From Hondaea fermentalgiana (Eukaryota > Sar > Bigyra > Thraustochytrida > Thraustochytriidae): a DNA stretch of 64,000 nucleotides. The translations under genes were made by a program, and so were the position numbers. The stretch lies in contig NPFB01000125.1 in assembly GCA_014084085.1 (NCBI GenBank), forward strand, positions 132,040 through 196,039, given 5' to 3'. Every line of letters begins with the position of its first letter. Positions within the stretch are counted from its first letter, which is position 1. Under the pieces are notes generated by a model. It did no database searches. It had not been told where the DNA came from and worked only from the letters and a program-made list of their open reading frames with translations. Of this stretch, positions 61,701-64,000 are shown one piece after another.

Positions 61701-64000
61701 GCGGGCAATATTGTACTCGCAAAGGCAGGCCCGCAGTCGATACAGCATGCTGATAGTTCGGAGCTGGTCATAGGTTCTGCTGGAGGTGTTGTCATTGAGG
61801 GCGTCACAACGCAGAGTGCAGCCGTGTCTGGGGTTTCGACGCTGGCAATGTCCGGCTCGCTCTCCTTGTCTGCGCCCGCAGCCACGCTCGTTCATACTGG
61901 CGCAACCTCGCTTACCTTGTCTTCAGCAGGGGATCTGGTTGTCGAAGGTGTGACCTTTAACGAGCGTTCGGTCTCGGCGGTGTCAGCACTGACGATGGAA
62001 GGGCATCTTACAAATTCGGGCGGCGATCTAGTGTTCTCCAAGTCGGGCGCGCAGTCAATTTCACACGCACACGCCTCGGCACTTACCATCACGTCAGGTG
62101 GAGACCTTGTCGCAGAGGGTATCACGCTGAACGAGGGTGCAATGAGTGGCATCACAACGCTGGCCATGACGGACTCGCTGACAATGAGCAAAACGAGCGC
62201 GGCAATTACGCACACGGGTGCGACCTCCCTCACCATATCTTCTGGGGGCGACCTTATTGCAGAGGGCGTTACACTAAACGGAGGCGCCATGTCTGGAGTC
62301 TCTGGTGTTACAATGAGCGGGGACCTGACCATGAGCAAGACCTTGGCGAAAATACAGCACACAGGAACCGATGCGCTGACCGTAACAAGCACGGGAAATG
62401 TCGTCATCGAGGGGGTGACGCTTGACGGGGCTGCTGTCTCTGGCATGACGACCCTCGAGATGTCTGACGATCTAACCTTGAACGAAGGTGACATTTCCTT
62501 CACTCGTGCAGGTGCGCAACGGATTCGTCACGCTGATGCAAGCTTGCTTACTATTTCATCAGGCGGTGGATTAGTACTTGATGGAATCTCAGTGAGCGGC
62601 ACGGCCGTGTCTGCGGTCTCCTCGCTTGGCATGAGTGGAGACCTGACTCTCAGCAAAGCGGCAACATCGATATCACACACCGGAGCAACGTCGTTGTCGA
62701 TCTCATCAGCCGGATTTGTCCAGGTAGAGTCCATGATCGTCGCTGGAGCAGATGTTTCGGGCGTGGACACACTCGGCATGGCCGGAGATTTAACGCTTGC
62801 GGGCGGTGACCTTGTCTTGTCAAACGCAGGGGAGCAGCGAGTGGCTCACACGGGCGGTGCCGGTGCCGATTTGGTCATTTCGTCTGGCGGAAACGTCATT
62901 GTGGACAGTATGACTGTGGCAAATGGAGACCTGTCCGCGGTGAAGTCAGTCTCAATGAGTGGAGATCTCACTCTGACCAAGGCCGCGGCGACAATACAGC
63001 ATCTTGGGACGACGTCGCTGTCCATTCAATCTTCGACCATGGTCGTCATCGAAGACGTGGCTATTTCTGGCGGCGACATGAGCGGTATTGGTCACTTGGC
63101 GATGACGGGCGACTTTTCGAGTAGTGGAGGCGGAATCACCTTGGGGTCAACCAATGCCGAAGGAATCACGCATATGGGTGGAGCAGGGAAAGATTTGACT
63201 ATTTCGTCCGGTGGAAATGTTGTAGTTGATGGAGTGACAATTGCAGATGGGGCCATGTCTGCAGTGTCTGGACTTGCGATGAGTGGTTCGCTTACGCTAA
63301 GCGCAAGCACTGCGAGCATATTGCACACGGGCGCCACGGGGTTATCGGTGACCAGTGGAGGCACGGTTTCCGTTGAGTCCGTCACGTTTAATGGTGGAGC
63401 CGTCACGAGTGTGTCAACGCTTTCCATGACAAGCGATTTAAGCACGTCCGGCGGAGACATTCTTCTCTCATCCTCATCAACGCAGCGAATCACCCACACT
63501 GGTGCGGCGGATAAGCACTTGATCATTTCGTCCGGAGGGAATGTGGTGTTGGACGCCATGACAATTGCAGACGGCTCTCTCTCTGGGGTAGGCGACATCG
63601 CAATGAGTGGGGACGTTGAGCTTTCGGCGGCTTCAGCAACCATTTCTCACACGGGTACAACCGGGCTCTTGATCGAATCTGCGGCTGCTGTCACCGTGGA
63701 GAGCGTTCGCTTTTCGGGTGCAGCGGTCGACAACATCAATACGCTGGAAATGTCCTCAGACTTGACGATCTCGAGCGGCGACATTGCACTTACGTCCACG
63801 AGTGGGCAATCCATAACACACGTTGGGGGCGCGGGCCAAGATCTTCGTATCGTTTCTTCTGCAGGTAACGTACGCGTCGAGTCGGTTACAATTGCCGGCG
63901 CGCAAGTGTCTGGTGTTTCCTCTCTGGCAATGAGTGACGATTTAACGATGAGCAAGGCAGCAGCATCCATCACCCACAGCGGCGCCACTTCACTCACTAT
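40743..64000 (+). CDS. Giant type II membrane protein with about 120 tandem I-x-H-x-G modules, 5' part
   Basis: One frame runs from the ATG at 40743 (MDEYLQWAERRKSQDGSEND) past the window end: 23,258 bp, more than 7,700 codons. I checked it in frame at many points up to the last base. Residues 1-200 are charged and cytosol-like (poly-Ala, then basic KKSSVGV and RRMASRGR segments). A single transmembrane helix lies at about 206-229 (LALTCAAFSLSLLFVLWVMS), with no signal peptide, so type II topology is inferred. The lead ectodomain (about 230-975) includes VGIGTRTPGAQLHVTGD at 420-436, a motif typical of phage tail-fibre and other fibrous proteins. From about 43,670 on there are tandem modules of about 49 or 60 residues. 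Their consensus is L-x-I-x-S-x-SG-x-V-x-VE-x-V-x-F, then SGVSSLxMSGDLTLS, and then I-x-H-(T/S/A)-G. I saw no cysteine in the modules translated. Function unknown; a fibrous surface, scale or flagellar-hair component is a guess. Confidence 0.88.
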   Translation, partial: MDEYLQWAERRKSQDGSENDATAAAAAAAAAEAASEEHKDEPKTRPAESTDEKNAATKSRMGKRRIFGGRKKSSVGVEPQATAWDGPGPKAEQSTVAGSNKMKDLVGDEKEILKEALLEAGTGAVLNPNEKTKSGDNPIDNEEENGEDKTDDRETGDKRRGARAAALLRRMASRGRAPQILPDKEAEKLLTARDLSYNPYRYRKHALRLALTCAAFSLSLLFVLWVMSVLLRQYYGIEFDVANLLIQEASTVTPDGSIGIHSLSPDVELEVSARDTDPFSSTIRLTTKQVEGSDTTQQRRARRQLESQKQSTGEKSATNVLKQKSTSKWSLPWGLSVTPRSRSLQTTTSAPTSANNAAASTNTHTALEFGEHMLDDSFRLTGYLRSTDSELEVRARNDVIVNPGLNGVITLSDAAQEGRVGIGTRTPGAQLHVTGDAKFDGPLALSNKTTLVIEKSDEGDGADETLTVSSHLTAAGTVESPRVVIAPSLAVDEDRPFVQVSTTSEGAALELAYNTSSSDTDRAAIVRTSDELQTKIGSETLIRVTPDATIVETSLLRAAHDADVDGNLNVGGSIQTGTIEEGFGDIDIGLDNSIRAGSLLTSEARIEGALDASRINVLDTIDITNATIVSRELTPPNFIEYLTVGAINLTRLNFEQMHLKLIHNLTIEGGLGITGDQLLSEGDVHVENNRDTDSTTYLPGNLVFGLAGHDDAARFDTVITGTEPLVFKQTRGDDFQVVFRIESPPEDQDAVLVLPSNISIGLVLTTGNLADITATGSLRAGSIEPGFGPILTAESIATQDGAPITASGTFTADANVIFTGTSVPAGATIVLSAATSFVQISSDGAVEVNDLQITSAGAAEGQILVIRNNDEEATSGDFVIAPGGAVLLVFDGVNWREVAGGAQILGVTQLTASADLDIGNYEFAALDLRATSQPNGYVAVYGVGGLLSSAALRYDSGALVLDDALRLDTQTLETSAGPLRIESTTGTVSVEDVVFSGPNLSQLQQVEFDTTVSSATIQSTQGLEISSSAGEVIVEGVVLDAGTLTIPSDISLTNSAAQRLTHQGGSGEDLLIASIAGNVQVDGVTMANGNVHVPTDVVLAAGNLVFEADTAQQIRHQGGVGGEDLLIVSTNGNVIAEEVTFASGSMSVPGDSTLTSGNLLFAADATQEIRHDGSSGDLHVHSSSGDVQIEDVLVSGGSLSGITSASLSGTLELTNDDANIQHAGANGLNIASAAGTVAVEGVTFAGSDVANVGSLAVSADILMENSATQRIRHSGGPSGDLHLVSTAGNVVVENVHFSGSAMSSVTTLTMSDELTMSMDAAVLRHTGATGLHLLSQAGVVTVEGITVDGSDLTGLQNVQVSGNVQLTSTSAQAFTHLGDTGSDLTVSSIGGNVVIEGITVDGQVMRDIQSAAIDNALTLAADDATIQHTGATSLRIESTSGSVRLEDVVFSGGAVSGISSAEVGSTIELLDDAASLSHLGAGGLAIASASGTVSVEDVTFAGADISSVAQVNMDGPLRIGADATSITHTGASSLTIQSTSGSIFLEDITVNGAAVAGVSQLDMSANLQLNGGDIAFTSSSSQTLSHVGGPGQDLAITSGGNVVVNGVSIRGGALDGVTSQSMSGTLELSGDTAQIEHVGTTSLQIISSSGTVAVEDVVFQGDAISSVSSLGMSADLTLASGDLMFGAATEQRITHAGGTGEDLIISSSSGNVIVDGVTLDNSAVSGVSGLTMSADLELTSNIANIVHSGTSKLSIASTSGSVLVEGVTFSDNAISQVSTLEMTDDLTLTQADSTIRHTGATGLILLSDAGPVQLEDVIFNGGAVSSVSSLSMTGDISLSHASASISHTGATSLSIASASGTVLVEGVTFDTGDVSGVGSFDLAGDLTVSSGNVLFSGSGTQALRHAGGTGVDLEIESSGTGKVIVEGVSFDASAVSDVSTLQMSDDLTLSKDDARIDHTGATELTIVSTSSAVRIEDVVFEGAAISSVSDMAMSGDLTLNKDSSHITHAGATALEITSTAGSVHVEDVVFAGNEISGIGSAMLSGDVLLTASSTQRIAHTGGVGENLEISSGGNVLVNGVTVKASAMQGISSLDMSGDLTSTDGGFLLASSNAQSLAHAGGPGQDLSVVSGGNVVVDGVTMNQGALSGVSDFTMDGDLTLARDEAHITHTGTTSLTIESSSGSVAVEAVVFEGGVMNGVTDMTMSGTLSLSAADAVVTHEGSSGLTIASSSGTVAVEQITFSGSSMSAVGDVEMSGHLTSSAGNVLLTSSSPQTIQHTGGLGQDLTLASGGNVVVDSVTVDDGAMSGVRSISLDADLATILHEGASSLAVSSSSGSVSVEDVIFDSSTVSGVGDLSLSGTFSSSTGNIELSSSTSQQISHAGGAGEDLEIVSGGNVIVDSVTMSNGDILGAVDVTMSGDLALSNDQAVIVHSGATSLSIESDAGDVIVAGVTMKNAAVAGVSSLSMSGLLDASGSGIALSASGPQTIEHNHASALTISSGGGIIAEGVSLAAGAASGITTLTMSGTLDLLGTGQQTIQHTDASPLVIASGGGIVAEGVTLDEGAVSAVTTLAMSSTLTFSDDVASIVHSGVTNLDVSSGGNLVLEGVTMNSGAVSAVTTLDVSSHITSITGDVTLEAGNLRLNAGAEQRIEHAGGAAADLVVESGGNVVVEGVTIESGAMSAVTSLEMSGDITLTSGNVLLASLGSQGITHAGNLGADLIVSSSGNVVVEGLTMAEGALTGMSTLHMSGDLTVDTGDIALTRLGPQSIVHADTSALALESGGDLIVDGVTVNEGEVAGVAGLTMAGDLTNSNGDILLAKAGNQEIIHGDSSSLTLRSGGDLVVESVTFNEGSMSGVTAFSAAGPLSISQDTAALQHTGATSLTISSAGDLIAEDVTINNGDVSNVGSIAMSGNIHSTSGSVQLTSGNINLQSTSAQSISHTGSAGQDLAISXXXXXXXXXXXXXXXXXXXXXXXXXXXXXXXXXXAQSISHTGSAGQDLAISSGANVVVDAVTHNNGALTGVTTLEMTDTLSMTQPSAVVEHSGTTGLHVSSVSGTVKIEDVVFDGSQISSVSSIAASADLTLSSGNVLLGSSSSQRILHAGSASQGLLISSDGHVDVEGVVFEDGSVSSLTDLQVDGDISASTGDILMSSSSAQSITHVGGSGQDLILSSGGNVVVDGVTVENGALSGISQASMSGTLLLGASAASITHSGATSLAVSSTSGTVSIEDVIFDGASVSGMSDLDMSGTLSSSSGSILLTSALAQAITHTGGSGQDLAIGSDGNVVVNGVTMKDGFISGAAGLDSSEDLQLSKDDARIVHTGATSLTIESTSGTVAVEDVTVSGGAVSGVSSLAMSGDLTSLSGNVLLGSSGTQAISHTGSGSGQLQISSGGNVAVEGVTFDTGDVSGVADLTMGGTATLESGDMVLSSTLAQRISHQGGAGEDLLVTSSAGNVVVEGMTVKSGNVDGVSSLGLPADVAVIEHSGASSLSVTSTSGSVVVEGVTFDGNAVSGVSSLSMTDDLSLSKDSAKIEHGGSGSLWVTSTSGTVQVEDVVFAGGDISQAASMSLSGDLTSGSGNVVLGSTGAQGILHTGGGAGGDLTVSSGGNVVVDDVTVANGAVSGVTSLMMSSNLILGLTSTQNILHTGGAGADLQVSSGGNVVVDGVTVSNGDLESVGSIQMTDDLTIALGNILLPGTGVQTIQHTGADGFDLNVVSTAGNVVVEGITFDSSNVLGLGAAEVNADITMTANTAQIVHSGATSLSLESTSGTVGIESVVFSDGDVSGVGALALSGSLQVASGDIELQSTSAQRIVHSGGAGNDLSISSGGNLVLESVTVDGSALRGVSTLSMTGDLQMSKDLSMLTHTGASYLQISSTSGTVDLEGVSFDSGSISGVSSIGIDATVELTGTSPVITHSGSGNFAISSSSGQVQVEDVSFAGGAISDATNIALSGDLIALGGNLRLDSTGSQSILHSGASGADLTISSGGNVVVNGVSANAGALSGVSSISMSGNIASATGDLLLNAAASQSITHVGGLGNDLTIASGGNVVVNGVTHNGGALSGVSSLSTSGDVSLSSGSIYLASSSAQSITHTGASGADLDITSGGNVVVNGVVMKANTINGLLALDLTNSLTLTGDTAVISHTGATSLDIASASGTVILESVVFDAGTISGVNDLALSGDATFTAGDIKLSSSAAQRIEHEGAAGADFAVTSVGGNVVVHGVTFNSGSIHGASQIEATGPLALASGNIELQSTLAQSISHTGSAGQDLAISSGANVVVDAVTHNNGALTGVTTLEMTDTLSMTQPSAVVEHSGTTGLHVSSVSGTVKIEDVVFDGSQISSVSSIAASADLTLSSGNVLLGSSSSQRILHAGSASQGLLISSDGHVDVEGVVFEDGSVSSLTDLQVDGDISASTGDILMSSSSAQSITHVGGSGQDLILSSGGNVVVDGVTVENGALSGISQASMSGTLLLGASAASITHSGATSLAVSSTSGTVSIEDVIFDGASVSGMSDLDMSGTLSSSSGSILLTSALAQAITHTGGSGQDLAIGSDGNVVVNGVTMKDGFISGAAGLDSSEDLQLSKDDARIVHTGATSLTIESTSGTVAVEDVTVSGGAVSGVSSLAMSGDLTSLSGNVLLGSSGTQAISHTGSGSGQLQISSGGNVAVEGVTFDTGDVSGVADLTMGGTATLESGDMVLSSTLAQRISHQGGAGEDLLVTSSAGNVVVEGMTVKSGNVDGVSSLGLPADVAVIEHSGASSLSVTSTSGSVVVEGVTFDGNAVSGVSSLSMTDDLSLSKDSAKIEHGGSGSLWVTSTSGTVQVEDVVFAGGDISQAASMSLSGDLTSGSGNVVLGSTGAQGILHTGGGAGGDLTVSSGGNVVVDDVTVANGAVSGVTSLMLSEHVSLAHDNSQLVHVGANSLEIVSSAGTVKIEDVVFDGNSVSGIGALSASGELLTTGSGVTLGSSGSQTLAHTGGDPGADLSIYSGGNVVVEGVTFQGPDITSGLRHLWTAGDMTFTASNAQISHSGSGSLALSSTGTGVVIDDVTVTDGAVSGVTQLSASGDIDIAVGDFTLSSSLAQSIVHAGGSGNDLAISSGGNVVVNGVTMSGSNMQGLVDIASSGDILLAKDAASISHSGTTSLQIESTLGTVGVEGVTFDGTSVSGIDTADLSSSLRLGADVATVTHTGSTSLSISSSSGTVSVEDVIFNGQDISGVSDLSATGHISLAHDTATITHSGASALALVSTGGTVSIEGVVFDGAAVSGVSTFAASGLLTLSGGGLDLTASSSQSIAHTGSPGADLTVSSGGNVVVEGVTFDATSLHGITSMQVDNALEFLADAAQITHNGATALTITSSSAHVVVEGATFAGTSLSGLATIDLTTGLGLSDDAATISHSGTTSLSISSATGTVAVESVTFSEGAISGASSLLLSGTIESSAGNLLLSSSSAQSISHTGGTGADLSILSGGNVVVEGVSFDSSAVSGVGSLAMSGDISMLAADAQISHAGATSLTVTSASGIVVVESVTFNDGHVSGVDSLAVTNDLSIATGDLMLSSSTTQRILHTGSGASGGDLVISSSAGSVLVDGVVFDSGAISSVTELSLASRLTLADDAAFMTHAGATSLTIESTSGTVAIEGVAFDGSALSGVSTISMTGDLTTSAGGLVLSSSASQSISHAGGTGADLLVSSGGNVVVEGVTIASTAMSGVSTMELSGDMTFLQATAEISHSGSTSLSLRSSSGAILVDGVTFDEGSISGATSLTNAGPLSLTQDDATLTHTGATGLSIASTLGTVSIENVLFAGGDMSGVEDLGLSGTLTMSSGDIQLSNANTQSISHAGASSFTITSGGDVIIEGVTVDDTALSGISTLTMSDNLDLTAGDAVLTAGNLQLSGSGAQSIQHSGGAGADLVITSGGNVAVDGVLFNTNSMSGITSFSLSGDLTSTGGDFILSKAGSQSISHAHGSELSITSGGGLIAEGVRIATGAISDVSTLSISGDFSNSAGNILLSGTGSQSITHADASELVISSGGGIVAEGVTIASGAISDVQTLSMTDDLTLSKPAASILHSGATSLTIASAGNLIAESVTLNEGDVSGVASMSIAGTLNLEATTAQSITHTGASGGTADLLISSTAGNVAIEDVKFSGAAVAGVSSLAMSGSLTSTSGNLELNAGDLSLAGTLSQRITHTGGSGADLIISSGGNLVLESVTLDAGTFTGVDAISMAGALTLSADEAFISHNGVTSLTVSSSAAPVIVEGVAFDGGHISAVASLAATGALTTSDTSGIVLSASGPQSISHAHASTLTISSGAAVAVNGVAFNAGAVSSVSTIVMSGSLTSSGGGIALTSSAAQSILHTGGAGADLSISSGGNVVVGGVTVNAGAISEVVSLALAGDLTLSADAANIVHNGATSLSLSSAAGRVQIEGAIFDDGGAVSAISSIDMSGNLENSGGDVLLSKSGTQSITHADASALSITSGGDLILDGVTINEGDLTAVGSLSMSGDLVSSSGNLQFSFAGAQSISHPDASLLSLSSGGGLDLEGVTIASGAVSGVDTLSVDGDMTFSGAAVTIGHTGATALTLASAADLILEGVTVNEGVVSGVSSLDMANDLRVSSGDLRLAAGNLLLESSSTQTISHTGGSGQDLAIASGGNVLLESVTFAGGDVSGISTLSMTGQFTTSSGDVAVSSGDILLSSSGEQSIVHMGGAGADLKIQSSGGNVVIEGITIDSGTLDGLNDLALTGSLTLESDEAAVVHTGATSLSLSSTTGPVIVEDVTVAGGAISGANSLALASTLQFSSDTATLQHTGATALVISSANNLVLDGITANNGALSGVSTLAASGTLETTGGNLVLSKTGSQSIIHADASALILTSGGGVEVDGVTLSEGAVSGVSTLSVDGTLTLSEDAASIVHGGASSLSLSSSSGHISVDGVTVDNGAMSGVTAFSSSGDISLSATSAAISHSGMGSLEISSGGDLVVEGITMNTGAVSSVTSLSMSGDLTTSAGNIVLAKAGPQSIQHADSSELVIGSAGGVVIEGVTTQSAAVSGVSTLAMSGSLSLSAPAATLVHTGATSLTLSSAGDLVVEGVTFNERSVSAVSALTMEGHLTNSGGDLVFSKSGAQSISHAHASALTITSGGDLVAEGITLNEGAMSGITTLAMTDSLTMSKTSAAITHTGATSLTISSGGDLIAEGVTLNGGAMSGVSGVTMSGDLTMSKTLAKIQHTGTDALTVTSTGNVVIEGVTLDGAAVSGMTTLEMSDDLTLNEGDISFTRAGAQRIRHADASLLTISSGGGLVLDGISVSGTAVSAVSSLGMSGDLTLSKAATSISHTGATSLSISSAGFVQVESMIVAGADVSGVDTLGMAGDLTLAGGDLVLSNAGEQRVAHTGGAGADLVISSGGNVIVDSMTVANGDLSAVKSVSMSGDLTLTKAAATIQHLGTTSLSIQSSTMVVIEDVAISGGDMSGIGHLAMTGDFSSSGGGITLGSTNAEGITHMGGAGKDLTISSGGNVVVDGVTIADGAMSAVSGLAMSGSLTLSASTASILHTGATGLSVTSGGTVSVESVTFNGGAVTSVSTLSMTSDLSTSGGDILLSSSSTQRITHTGAADKHLIISSGGNVVLDAMTIADGSLSGVGDIAMSGDVELSAASATISHTGTTGLLIESAAAVTVESVRFSGAAVDNINTLEMSSDLTISSGDIALTSTSGQSITHVGGAGQDLRIVSSAGNVRVESVTIAGAQVSGVSSLAMSDDLTMSKAAASITHSGATSLT
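49544..49749. other. 100-N gap (49597-49696) flanked by identical 53-bp ends
   Basis: The 53 bases before the gap (49544-49596) are identical to the 53 bases after it (49697-49749). Removing the N run plus one copy removes 153 bp, a multiple of three, so the reading frame is kept. This is what a missed contig overlap looks like. Confidence 0.9.
49697..51620 (+). repeat. Near-identical 1,924-bp duplication, copy A
   Basis: It matches 53498-55421 at a constant offset of 3,801 bp (in frame). By eye I see only three differences (51272, 51303, 51488), all silent. Identity stops sharply at 51621. Confidence 0.92.
53498..55421 (+). repeat. Near-identical 1,924-bp duplication, copy B
   Basis: Second copy of the segment at 49697-51620. 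The left boundary lies at GGCGCAGAGC, where the upstream sequences still resemble each other (TACTTTGGCG versus TACTTCGGCG), and the right boundary is at 55422. Confidence 0.92.

Larger units (their letters stand above)
43670..64000 (+). repeat. Coding tandem repeat array (147- and 180-bp modules)
   Basis: Modules of about 49 residues end A-x-I-x-HTGATSL. Modules of about 60 residues carry an extra GN-x-LLSSS-x-x-Q and end I-x-HTGG-x-G-x-DL. Most are diverged at the DNA level, except for the near-identical 1.92-kb pair described separately. At an average of about 165 bp this gives roughly 120 modules inside the window. Confidence 0.85.

Noticed and set aside
43670..64000. CRISPR-like or satellite DNA interpretation of the regular repeats
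   Set aside because: The repeats are diverged in DNA but conserved in protein, with an open frame and silent differences, so they are coding modules.

Overview
This is a GC-rich nuclear window from a microbial eukaryote, most likely a stramenopile of the thraustochytrid (labyrinthulomycete) type. The evidence is compact genes, few and short spliceosomal introns (donor GTACGT, branch point GACTAAC), a dynein-assembly factor (Kintoun/DNAAF2) that implies a flagellated stage, a myosin with protist-style domain order, and eukaryote-only housekeeping genes (Ub-S30, RPL9, RPN9, RRP41, THOC7). The lineage is inferred from gene style, not proven. There are three 100-N assembly gaps (5336-5435, 38794-38893, 49597-49696).

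Layout. 1-1305: 3' end of a secreted EGF-type protein. 2607-3800: PP2C phosphatase. 4236-5276 (-): CRAL-TRIO/Sec14 protein with a broken CTG/CAG repeat in front of it. 6089-7101: ubiquitin fused to ribosomal protein S30. 7421-8596 (-): proteasome lid subunit RPN9. 9067-10683 (-): amino-acid transporter. 11292-13313 (-) and 16266-18116 (-): tandem NCS2-type nucleobase permeases. 18117-22604: long gene-poor, microsatellite-rich stretch. 22605-23192: membrane-anchored thioredoxin. 23570-25651 (-): Kintoun. 26067-27110: exosome subunit RRP41 (3 exons). 27631-28496 (-): RPL9 (2 exons). 29181-33401 (-): GYF2-WW-myosin-IQ-MyTH4. 35041-37668: SGNH esterase fused to a YtcJ-type amidohydrolase. 37975-38688 (-): degenerate lipoyl domain plus SAM domain. 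39126-40020: THOC7 (3 exons). 40743 to the window end: one uninterrupted reading frame of more than 7,700 codons.

The 40.7-64 kb gene encodes a type II membrane protein. It has a short basic/acidic cytosolic head, one transmembrane helix, a lead section containing a phage tail-fibre-like VGIGT..P...LHV motif, and then roughly 120 tandem modules of about 49 or 60 residues with a conserved I-x-H-x-G core. It continues beyond the window. A 1.92-kb in-frame segment of it is duplicated almost perfectly 3,801 bp apart, and the assembly gap inside it looks like a missed 53-bp contig overlap.

The second main observation is regulatory. The two ribosomal-protein genes (Ub-S30 and RPL9), 22 kb apart and on opposite strands, carry the same promoter layout. 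Each has a shared 12-mer CCAGGGTTAGGG followed by an array of CAAGTG cores spaced about 21 bp apart, in the same orientation and at a similar distance from the ATG. This looks like a translation-gene promoter code for this lineage. No rRNA, tRNA, CRISPR array or intact mobile element was recognised.
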